NCBI GenBank assembly: GCA_002684695.1
Contig: NYVQ01000076.1
Location: forward strand, 1 to 6,398
Direction of reading: 5' to 3'
DNA length: 6,398 nt
Source: SAR116 cluster bacterium
Lineage (GTDB): Bacteria; Pseudomonadota; Alphaproteobacteria; Puniceispirillales; GCA-002684695
Within the stretch, counting starts at the first letter, position 1. Each line of letters starts with the position of its first letter. The notes beneath the pieces are model-generated. The model was not told where the DNA came from and searched no databases. It was given only the letters and a program-made list of their open reading frames with translations. The position numbers were made by a program, and so were the translations under genes. Below, piece after piece: positions 1-5,963 of this stretch.

Positions 1-57
1 AAAAAAACTTCAATGACTTTCGATAATGACGGGAAGCTAGTTCTAAATTTTAATTAA
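1..57 (+). CDS. possible C-terminal tail of an upstream gene (partial)
   Basis: The frame beginning at base 1 stays open for 18 codons and ends in TAA at 55-57, giving a tail that finishes DNDGKLVLNFN. The other two plus-strand frames stop earlier (14-16 and 24-26). This stretch is visibly less A+T-biased than the 58-150 leader that follows, as expected if coding sequence ends here. The fragment is too short to recognise a family, so no function is proposed. It could be non-coding by chance, because 18 open codons is weak evidence. If real, the gene lies in the same direction as cysC and about 93 bases ahead of it, so it may or may not share its transcript. Confidence 0.35.
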   Translation, partial: KKTSMTFDNDGKLVLNFN

Positions 58-93
58 TATAAATTAGTAAATTAATTATTTATTTTTGGTTAA

Positions 94-120
94 TTGATAA
101 TTCAAAATTTTTAAGATAAT
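94..120 (+). promoter_or_regulatory. candidate promoter ahead of cysC
   Basis: TTGATA at 94-99 resembles a -35 box and GATAAT at 115-120 resembles a -10 box, with a 15-base spacer that is shorter than the usual 16-18. The location fits, in the only sizeable non-coding gap before the four-gene plus-strand block. In DNA this rich in A and T such matches arise often by chance, so this is a weak call. Confidence 0.22.
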
Positions 121-123
121 TAG

Positions 124-145
124 AAAATTATAAATATATAATTTT
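124..145. repeat. perfect 9-bp A+T inverted repeat just before cysC
   Basis: AAAATTATA at 124-132 is the exact reverse complement of TATAATTTT at 137-145, separated by the four bases AATA. The right arm ends 5 bases before the first possible cysC start codon at 151. As RNA it could form an all-A/U hairpin over the place where a ribosome site would lie; as DNA it could be an operator-like palindrome. It contains no G or C and no following T-tract of note, so it is not a typical intrinsic terminator. Chance occurrence in this composition is quite possible. Confidence 0.4.
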
Positions 146-150
146 TACAA

Positions 151-768
151 ATGGAATATCAAATGAGTAATAACACAAAAAGTGAAATTTTTAAGCATGA
201 AATGAAAATTAGTAAAGATGATCGTTCCAGCATTAAAAACCAAAACCCCTGTATTATATGGTTTACTGGATTATCTGGGTCTGGAAAATCAACAGTAGCT
301 GACATTTTAGAACAAAAATTAAGCTCATTGAATAAGCATACTTATTTATTAGACGGCGACAATTTAAGACATACACTAAATTCTGACTTGGGATTTTCAA
401 ATGAGGATAGAGATGAAAATATTAGGAGAATAGGTCACTTGGGTCACTTAATGGTTGACGCAGGATTGATAGTAATTGCAGCCTTTATTTCACCCTTTAA
501 AAAACAAAGAGTTGAAACTCGTGCTTTGTTTGACAAAAATGAATTTATCGAAGTGTTTTTAGATACACCAATTGAAGTATGTGAAGAACGAGATCCCAAG
601 GGCCTATACAAAAAGGCTCGATCAGGATTAATTAAAGAGTTCACAGGAATTGATTCTGCTTATGAAAAACCGGATGCTGCAGAAATCACTATGGATGGTT
701 CAAAACACAATCCTGAAGAATTGTCTGAAATAATAATTAATTATTTAAAAAATAATAATATTATTTAA
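151..768 (+). CDS. cysC: adenylyl-sulfate (APS) kinase
   Basis: Cytoplasmic kinase that phosphorylates the 3'-hydroxyl of adenosine 5'-phosphosulfate with ATP to make PAPS, the sulfuryl donor for sulfate reduction or sulfotransferases. Visible motifs are the P-loop GLSGSGKST (residues 40-48), DGDNLRH (68-74), DLGFSNEDRDENIRR (79-93), FISPF (112-116), whose Ser114 matches the serine phosphorylated in the E. coli enzyme, DPKGLYKKAR (148-157) and FTGIDSAYEKP (164-174). At 205 residues it is a stand-alone kinase, with no fused sulfurylase or GTPase domain. The start is uncertain. ATG 151 has no ribosome site, whereas ATG 163 has TGGAA about 7 bases upstream and would put the P-loop near residue 36, close to E. 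coli CysC. The longer form is listed as the outer limit. No cysD, cysN, cysH or sat is visible. galM follows after 3 bases. Confidence 0.95.
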   Translation: MEYQMSNNTKSEIFKHEMKISKDDRSSIKNQNPCIIWFTGLSGSGKSTVADILEQKLSSLNKHTYLLDGDNLRHTLNSDLGFSNEDRDENIRRIGHLGHLMVDAGLIVIAAFISPFKKQRVETRALFDKNEFIEVFLDTPIEVCEERDPKGLYKKARSGLIKEFTGIDSAYEKPDAAEITMDGSKHNPEELSEIIINYLKNNNII

Positions 769-771
769 CAG

Positions 772-1782
772 ATGAGCAAAATTACTAATAAAATCTTTGG
801 TAAATTTTATGACAAAGAAATTGTTCTAACAACATTAAGCCATAAAGACACTAATGTTTCTATAATGAATTGGGGCGCTACTATACAAAATTGGACGGTT
901 TATAACTCGACTGAAAAACAGAGTTCTGTTGTTTTAGGATTTGAAGATTTTGACTTATACCCAAAGTTCAGTCCTTTTTTTGGTTCTATAGTAGGAAGAG
1001 TAATTAATAGAATTAACCAAGGCCGTTTTGAACTAAATGGAACTAAATACCAATTAGATATAAACCGATCCCCCAACCATTTACATGGTGGCTTTAAAGG
1101 TTTTGGAAAATCAATTTGGGATTACGAAACTGATGAAAAAAATAATTTAGTAAAATACTCGATAAAAAGTAATGATGGTGACGGTGGATACCCTGGCAAT
1201 GTATATGCACACGTAAAATATAAACTTAAGGAACATAAGCTTTACATAGAAATGACAGCTAATGTTGATAGAGAAACACCTATAAACATGGGACAACATA
1301 ATTATTTTAATCTATGTTCCAATTCTGAAAAATCTTATAACGTATGTAACCATATACTCTTCTTAAACTCAAAATCTTATACTGAAACAGACCAGAACTT
1401 AATACCAACTGGCAAAATAATATCTACTTCTAATACAAATATGGACTTCTACAATAAAAAGAAAATTGGGAATATTGAATTAGATGACAACTATGTTTTA
1501 GAAAAAAATAATAATTTAGATACAACTGCCGCTCAACTATTTAATCCTGCAAGCAATCTTAATTTAAATCTTTGGACTGATCAACCTGGAATACAGGTTT
1601 ACAACGCATCTAAATTAAACCTATCAGAAAAAGGATTAAATGGGTTAATTTATAAAAATTTTGCAGGGATTTGCCTTGAAGATCAAAAATTTCCTGACAG
1701 TGTGAATCATAGTCATTTCCCTTCAATTATTTCATCACCAGAAAAACCTTATTTGCATCAATCAGTAATTGAGATATTATAA
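772..1782 (+). CDS. galM: aldose 1-epimerase (galactose mutarotase)
   Basis: Interconverts the alpha and beta anomers of free aldoses such as galactose or glucose, feeding the Leloir pathway or general sugar uptake. The 336-residue length is normal for the family. Family landmarks appear in order: GRVINR (75-80); NHLHGG (102-107), with a substrate-binding His; MGQHNYFNL (173-181), whose His176 is the expected catalytic acid; LDDNYVL (237-243), whose Asp238 fits the sugar-binding Asp; GIQVYNA (273-279); and CLEDQKFPD (301-309), whose Glu303 is the expected catalytic base. All key residues are present. There is no signal peptide, so a cytoplasmic location is inferred. The ATG lies 3 bases after the cysC stop without a recognisable ribosome site, so translation probably continues from cysC. 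No galK, galT or galE is in view, so the actual sugar cannot be named. Confidence 0.94.
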   Translation: MSKITNKIFGKFYDKEIVLTTLSHKDTNVSIMNWGATIQNWTVYNSTEKQSSVVLGFEDFDLYPKFSPFFGSIVGRVINRINQGRFELNGTKYQLDINRSPNHLHGGFKGFGKSIWDYETDEKNNLVKYSIKSNDGDGGYPGNVYAHVKYKLKEHKLYIEMTANVDRETPINMGQHNYFNLCSNSEKSYNVCNHILFLNSKSYTETDQNLIPTGKIISTSNTNMDFYNKKKIGNIELDDNYVLEKNNNLDTTAAQLFNPASNLNLNLWTDQPGIQVYNASKLNLSEKGLNGLIYKNFAGICLEDQKFPDSVNHSHFPSIISSPEKPYLHQSVIEIL

Positions 1783-1812
1783 AATTTTATATCAAAAGAA
1801 AGTCATTAAATT

Positions 1813-2220
1813 ATGAAAAAAATTTTCTTAATAATAATAATAATAATATCTTTACCTGCTCTTGGATCAGAAATTATTGATAAAAGAAAGCAATTGTTCC
1901 AAGAAAACAAAGATCATATGAGATTTATTTATAAGGCAATGCAATCTGGTGATATGGACCCTATTATTAATAGTGCAATGGCCATTGAAAAGTTTGCGAG
2001 TGAAATGCCAGAGTATTTTCCAAAGGGCAGTGAATCAAGAGGGGCGAGCGATAATATTTGGTCTGACTTTGAAGGATTTATAAAATCAGCAAATGCGAAC
2101 CAGTTAGCTGCACAGCAATTAAGATTAGCTGCTCAAGAAAATGAAATAGAAAAATTAAATAGTTTGTTTAATGAATTAAGCAATACATGTAAATCTTGCC
2201 ATAGATCATATAAAAACTAG
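1813..2220 (+). CDS. exported class II cytochrome c (c'/c556 family)
   Basis: A 135-residue protein with a Sec-type signal (MKK, hydrophobic core at residues 4-17, likely cleavage around 18-19), then a largely helical mature part and a haem attachment site CKSCH (126-130) five residues from the C-terminus. N-terminal signal plus C-terminal CxxCH is the layout of four-helix-bundle cytochromes c' and c556. The mature protein would be periplasmic, with covalent haem and His130 as proximal ligand. Aligned from memory with c556 proteins, the position of the axial Met in the RQxxM-like segment is Phe29 (RKQLFQEN, 25-32); Met36 and Met43 lie one and two turns or more further on. A five-coordinate c'-like haem is therefore possible. 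The Arg that often follows the haem motif (YR) is Lys134. The function (electron transfer, or NO/CO binding) is not decided by sequence. AGAAAG at 1797-1802, about 10 bases before the ATG, is a weak ribosome site. Confidence 0.9.
   Translation: MKKIFLIIIIIISLPALGSEIIDKRKQLFQENKDHMRFIYKAMQSGDMDPIINSAMAIEKFASEMPEYFPKGSESRGASDNIWSDFEGFIKSANANQLAAQQLRLAAQENEIEKLNSLFNELSNTCKSCHRSYKN
1831..1848 (+). repeat. (ATA)6 triplet microsatellite inside the signal peptide
   Basis: Six uninterrupted ATA triplets lie in frame and encode Ile7-Ile12, the core of the cytochrome signal peptide. Slippage by whole triplets would change the length of the hydrophobic core without breaking the frame. Every codon is ATA rather than a mixture with ATT, which points to repeat expansion rather than selection on the protein alone. 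Confidence 0.85.
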
Positions 2221-2230
2221 AATACTTTAT

Positions 2231-2851
2231 ATGGGTGTTCACCAAATAGCTATAAAGCAATTATCGAAATTAGATAAAGACATTGACCAAGCTATAAAAA
2301 AGTATGGTATGCCAAATGACAGGGTTACTGATGGTGGCTTTGGAACACTTTTAAGAATGATTGTTGGTCAGCAAATATCAGTCAAAGCCGCTGAATCAGT
2401 ATGGAAGAAAATTACAGAAATCAAAGCAAATAAACCACAAAATCTTTTGTCTCTGTCAGAGAAAAAACTAAGAGAGGTTGGATTATCTAGACAAAAAATT
2501 TCTTATGGGAAAGATTTGGCATATAAAGTAAGCTCTGGATTACTAGACCTTAATAACCTCTCTAATTTCTCAAATCAAGAAGCCCATAACCAACTGACCA
2601 AAGTAAAAGGTATAGGTGACTGGACAGCAGATATATATCAACTTTTTGTTTTAAGGGATATGGACGCTTTTCCTCAAGCAGATATAGCAGTTCAAGAAGG
2701 AGCAAAAAGGTTTTTCAAACTTAATGAGAGACCATCACAAAATAATCTTCTAAAATTAGTTGAAAAATGGAAGCCACTTAGAGGTGCTGGGGCTTTAGTT
2801 ATGTGGCAAATTTATAGAATGGAAGTTCATGAAGGATCTAAGTTAAATTAG
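2231..2851 (+). CDS. alkA: DNA-3-methyladenine glycosylase II (AlkA-type, HhH-GPD)
   Basis: Base-excision repair enzyme that cuts the glycosidic bond of alkylated purines, leaving abasic sites. The HhH-GPD fold is recognised by VGQQISVKAAESVW (45-58), the helix-hairpin-helix segment KVKGIGDWTADIY (124-136) and FPQADIAVQ (147-155), in which Asp151 is the expected catalytic Asp. The hairpin carries Trp131 (GIGxWTA), as in AlkA, rather than the catalytic Lys of bifunctional OGG1/Nth enzymes, so a monofunctional glycosylase is inferred. There is no iron-sulfur cluster Cys set at the C-terminus. At 206 residues it is the short form, lacking the extra N-terminal domain of E. coli AlkA (282 residues). 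The ATG is 10 bases after the cytochrome stop with no clear ribosome site. Its last 14 bases overlap the convergent SRAP gene. There is no Ada gene nearby, so adaptive-response control cannot be assumed. Confidence 0.92.
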   Translation: MGVHQIAIKQLSKLDKDIDQAIKKYGMPNDRVTDGGFGTLLRMIVGQQISVKAAESVWKKITEIKANKPQNLLSLSEKKLREVGLSRQKISYGKDLAYKVSSGLLDLNNLSNFSNQEAHNQLTKVKGIGDWTADIYQLFVLRDMDAFPQADIAVQEGAKRFFKLNERPSQNNLLKLVEKWKPLRGAGALVMWQIYRMEVHEGSKLN

Positions 2852-3497
2852 GAAATAATGGCACTTCATCATTGTTACCTTCATATATATCAAGCATCTT
2901 TTCATTATCATTTGATGTTTTTCCAACATCAGGAGAAACAGGATAATAGTAATAACATTTATCATCGATAGGTTTCAAAGTTAACAATGCATCTTCGTCG
3001 TTTTTACCCAACCAAACTCTATAGTCATCACTGTTTATTATAGCAGGTGTCCTATTATGTATTTTTTTTAAGTTTCCAATTGCCTGGGAAGTTAAAACAA
3101 TAAATTTTTGGTCACCATTATTCTCTACCCTCTTCAATGCTGCAAAAGATATAATTTTTTTATTTTTATTCTTTATTAAATAAGGTTTTTGAGAACCACG
3201 CCACTCAAACCAACTATTAGCAGGTATAAGGCATCTATTGAATTTAATAAGTTCTTTGAAAATTTTTTTTTCATTTAGAGTTTCTGATCTTGCATTAATA
3301 ATTAAATTTTTAAATGCACTAATTTTAAATCCCCAATTTAGTTTTTGAATGTAGTATTGATTATTTTTAACAGATATACTGATACTTTCTTGACTAGGAG
3401 CAATATTATATTTTGCAGAAAAATTACTTGATATATTATTAGAAAATTCAGCTTTCAAATCTTCTAAATTAGAAGAAAAAGTATACCTGCCACACAT
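2838..3497 (-). CDS. yedK: SRAP-family abasic-site processing protein (YedK/HMCES)
   Basis: SOS-response-associated peptidase family protein. Known members form a thiazolidine DNA-protein cross-link with abasic sites in single-stranded DNA through Cys2 after removal of Met1, shielding the site from cleavage. It begins MCGRYTF, so Cys2 is in place. The other active-site residues can be matched to E. coli YedK: Asn68 and Arg70 in NARSET (68-73), Glu98 in PANSWFEW (92-99) and His147 in IHNRTP (146-151). YNIAPSQ (30-36) and WGF (55-57) are further family marks. The loop between WGF and NARSET is shorter than in many relatives. The 219-residue length is typical (YedK has 222). On the coding strand CGGAA sits 5-6 bases before the ATG, a plausible ribosome site. 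The gene converges on alkA, overlapping by 14 bases, and diverges from sua5. I see no obvious LexA box upstream. Confidence 0.94.
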   Translation of the reverse strand: MCGRYTFSSNLEDLKAEFSNNISSNFSAKYNIAPSQESISISVKNNQYYIQKLNWGFKISAFKNLIINARSETLNEKKIFKELIKFNRCLIPANSWFEWRGSQKPYLIKNKNKKIISFAALKRVENNGDQKFIVLTSQAIGNLKKIHNRTPAIINSDDYRVWLGKNDEDALLTLKPIDDKCYYYYPVSPDVGKTSNDNEKMLDIYEGNNDEVPLFPNLT

Positions 3498-3563
3498 AAT
3501 GATTCCGTATTTTGATTATTCATTTATAGTATATAATATATTTTTAAGATATTACATTTTAAG
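3498..3563. promoter_or_regulatory. divergent promoter region between yedK and sua5
   Basis: This 66-base gap must drive both flanking genes unless they are transcribed from within neighbours. For sua5 there is a perfect TATAAT at 3532-3537, 26 bases before the ATG at 3564, with TTGATT at 3512-3517 as a possible -35 at a short 14-base spacing. For yedK, TATACT reads on the minus strand at 3533-3528, without a good -35. The two -10 candidates overlap, so the promoters could compete. With so little room, the sua5 leader would be under 25 bases. A+T richness makes individual box assignments uncertain, but promoter activity somewhere here is likely. Confidence 0.5.
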
Positions 3564-4538
3564 ATGACTGAAAATTTATCTAATATAAAAATTCCTACCA
3601 ATGAAGTTATGAATGAGGCAACAGAAATTTTGTTGAAAGACGGTTTGGTTGCATTCCCAACAGAAACTGTATATGGATTAGGAGCTGATGCCACATCTAG
3701 AATTGCAGTTTCTTCAATTTACAAACTAAAAAATAGACCGAAAATAAATCCTTTAATATGTCATGTAGCGAATAAAGAAATGGCATACAGATATAGTGTA
3801 GAAACGAAAATATCTAATTTGTTAGTAAATGCCTTTTGGCCAGGACCACTAACTCTTATACTTAATCAAAAGAAAAATAATGGTATTTCAAAATTAGTTA
3901 CTGCTGAACTCGACAGTATTGCCATAAGATACCCAAAAAATAAAATATTTGAAAAAATAATTATTCAACTTAATAAGCCTATTGCTGCTCCAAGTGCCAA
4001 TATTTCTGGTAATATAAGCCCAACTACACCAATGCATGTATATGAAGAATTTAACAATAAAATTAAGTTAATTATTGATGGTGGGGAAACAGAAAAGGGA
4101 ATTGAATCAACTATCGTTGACGCTAGAGGAAGGTATCCAGTAATTTTAAGGCATGGTCCTATAACAGCTGAAATGATTGAAAATACAATTAAATGTAAAG
4201 TTTTATTAGGGAATGAAAATAGTTCTATAGAAAGTCCTGGCCAGTTACTTAAACATTATTCACCTAAAAAGAAATTAATTATCAATTCTATAGAATTTGA
4301 GGAGCAATCATGCTTTCTTGGATTCAAAAATGTTATGCCAAATAATAATTTTAAAGGAATTGCACTTAACCTTAGCGCAAATGGTGATTTAAATGAAGCT
4401 GCAACAAACTTATTTAAAATGTTGCGTATTCTTGATAAAAGTAATTCTAAAAATATATTAGTGGCGCCTATTCCAAAAAAAGGAGTTGGCATTGCGATAA
4501 ATGATAAACTCGTGAGAGCTTCACAGCAAAATGAATGA
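3564..4538 (+). CDS. sua5: threonylcarbamoyl-AMP synthase, long form (Sua5: YrdC + Sua5 domains)
   Basis: Makes L-threonylcarbamoyl-AMP from threonine, bicarbonate and ATP, the first step of t6A37 modification of ANN-decoding tRNAs; TsaD/TsaB/TsaE complete the modification. The YrdC domain fills about residues 10-215, with PTETVYGLG (32-40), KLKNRP (54-59), WPGPLT (92-97), IAIRYP (119-124), SANISG (144-149), ESTIVD (181-186) and RHGPI (196-200). The linker SPGQLLKHYSP (224-234) matches the family's SPGMxxxHYAP loop that closes over the active site. A shorter Sua5 domain follows and ends with GVGIAINDKLVRAS (306-320). At 324 residues it is the two-domain Sua5/TsaC2 type rather than the single-domain TsaC. 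No strong ribosome site precedes the ATG, in line with a very short leader. The stop overlaps the next gene by 8 bases (ATGAATGA), implying coupled translation. Confidence 0.95.
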   Translation: MTENLSNIKIPTNEVMNEATEILLKDGLVAFPTETVYGLGADATSRIAVSSIYKLKNRPKINPLICHVANKEMAYRYSVETKISNLLVNAFWPGPLTLILNQKKNNGISKLVTAELDSIAIRYPKNKIFEKIIIQLNKPIAAPSANISGNISPTTPMHVYEEFNNKIKLIIDGGETEKGIESTIVDARGRYPVILRHGPITAEMIENTIKCKVLLGNENSSIESPGQLLKHYSPKKKLIINSIEFEEQSCFLGFKNVMPNNNFKGIALNLSANGDLNEAATNLFKMLRILDKSNSKNILVAPIPKKGVGIAINDKLVRASQQNE

Positions 4539-5961
4539 TAGTAAACTTTTAGAAACATTTCAGTTAGCTGTTAAAAGTAAAATTTTAATAGAGGGCATTG
4601 AACAATATCTTAGTGATTGGAGAGGTGTTTACCAAGGTAAAACTAAATTTGTTATTTTTCCTCAAACCACACTCGAAGTTAGTAAAGTTGTTAAATTAGC
4701 TAATAAATTTAATGTACCTATAGTTCCTCAAGGAGGAAATACTGGATTATGTGGTGGAGCTACTCCTGATAAATCAGGTAATTCTATTTTAATTAACTTG
4801 TCTAAACTAAATAAAATAAGAAGTATTGATTTATTGGGCAACACAATTTCTGTTGAAGGGGGTTGCGTTCTTGAGACAATACTAAGCGAAACTGATAAAA
4901 ATGACAGGGTGTTTCCAATAAACTTAGCTGCTAAAGGCAGTTGTACAGTTGGAGGAAATTTAGCAACCAATGCTGGAGGTATAAATGTCCTTAAGTATGG
5001 CCTTACTAGGGATCTTGTTTTGGGAGTTGAAGTTGTTCTTCCAACAGGTGAAATAATAAATAATCTAACATCACTCCATAAAGATAATACAGGCTATGCA
5101 TTCCATAAAATATTAGTTGGATCAGAAGGAACTTTGGGGATAATAACAGCTGCTACAATTAAAATTTTTCAAAAACCCAAAGCAAAAATCTCTTCATTTA
5201 TAAAGGTTAAAAACATCAATGAATCTATCAAAACTCTTCATTCCTTGCAATCTTATAGTGGAGGAAATATAGAAGCATTCGAAATAATGTCTAAACCAAT
5301 ATTGGATATAGTTCACAGACAATTTCCAAATTTAAGTAAACCATTTCCAGAAATACCTGAATTGGCACTACTTGTTGAATTTTCGACAACTTCAGAATTA
5401 GATTTAATAACAGATAGTACCGGTGAAACTTTTTTTCAAAATAGAATAATTGAAATTATGTCAATGCTAATTGAAAATGAGTTAATAGAGGATGCAATTA
5501 TTTCAAAATCTGAATATCAGAATAAAGAATTATGGGATATTAGAGAAAATGCAAATATTGCACAAATGCAAGAAGGATTTCAGTTGAAATTAGATATCTC
5601 AATACCAATAAAGGAAATATCAGAGTTTTGGTCAGATACTTATAATAAAATAAAATTATATCATAGTAATGTAAAGATATGCGTTTTTGGTCATTTGGGA
5701 GATGGTAATCTTCACTATAATCTAATGGATAAAAATCCTGAAGAGCCATATGTAAAAGAAAACCAAATTATTTTAAAGGAATTAGTTTATGAACAGGTAA
5801 GTAAATTTTCTGGATCATTTAGTGCAGAACATGGCATTGGCCAATTAAAAATCAATGAACTAAAAAAATACAAAGAAAAGAATACGTTTGATTTGATTAA
5901 AAGAATTAAAAAATCAATGGACCCAAAAAATATAATGAACCCTGGAAAAATTTTTTATTAA
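4531..5961 (+). CDS. FAD-linked 2-hydroxyacid dehydrogenase (GlcD / D-2-hydroxyglutarate dehydrogenase family)
   Basis: Flavoprotein of the vanillyl-alcohol-oxidase fold that oxidises a 2-hydroxyacid and passes electrons to an acceptor not identifiable here. The N-terminal FAD-binding domain (about 35-215) shows PQGGNTGLCGG (66-76), KGSCTVGGNLATNAGG (135-150), KDNTGY (184-189) and GSEGTLGIIT (197-206). The C-terminal substrate domain carries GHLGDGNLHYN (387-397), SAEHGIG (431-437) and MDPKNIMNPGKI (463-474). His388, His395 and Glu433 match the metal ligands of D2HGDH; Arg338, Lys353, Asn397 and His434 match substrate contacts. The position of the human Thr390 contact is Asn342, and KLD replaces the KHD/KYD that often follows the Arg. 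D-2-hydroxyglutarate, D-lactate and related acids all remain possible substrates. The 476-residue length is normal. No signal or membrane segment is seen. It is coupled to sua5 by an 8-base overlap and is probably cotranscribed with it. Confidence 0.92.
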   Translation: MNDSKLLETFQLAVKSKILIEGIEQYLSDWRGVYQGKTKFVIFPQTTLEVSKVVKLANKFNVPIVPQGGNTGLCGGATPDKSGNSILINLSKLNKIRSIDLLGNTISVEGGCVLETILSETDKNDRVFPINLAAKGSCTVGGNLATNAGGINVLKYGLTRDLVLGVEVVLPTGEIINNLTSLHKDNTGYAFHKILVGSEGTLGIITAATIKIFQKPKAKISSFIKVKNINESIKTLHSLQSYSGGNIEAFEIMSKPILDIVHRQFPNLSKPFPEIPELALLVEFSTTSELDLITDSTGETFFQNRIIEIMSMLIENELIEDAIISKSEYQNKELWDIRENANIAQMQEGFQLKLDISIPIKEISEFWSDTYNKIKLYHSNVKICVFGHLGDGNLHYNLMDKNPEEPYVKENQIILKELVYEQVSKFSGSFSAEHGIGQLKINELKKYKEKNTFDLIKRIKKSMDPKNIMNPGKIFY

Positions 5962-5963
5962 AT

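Noticed and set aside
433..450. Tandem 9-base near-repeat GGTCACTTG / GGTCACTTA inside cysC
   Set aside because: It encodes GHLGHL exactly where other CysC proteins have an equal-length segment (VGEVAKLMVDAG in E. coli), so no duplication or insertion is needed to explain it.
754..765. 12-base perfect palindrome AATAATATTATT at the end of cysC
   Set aside because: It is inside the coding end, has no loop for a hairpin and no G or C, and is expected by chance in low-complexity A+T sequence.
1783..1812. Possible separate promoter or terminator between galM and the cytochrome gene
   Set aside because: Only 30 bases, all A+T-rich, with no stem-loop and no paired -35/-10 boxes. Read-through from galM is the simpler reading.
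4256..4558. Open frame on the minus strand opposite the end of sua5
   Set aside because: It lies almost wholly opposite a well-supported gene, has no ribosome site and resembles no family. It is a shadow of the coding strand, as are the shorter minus-strand frames opposite cysC and the flavoprotein.
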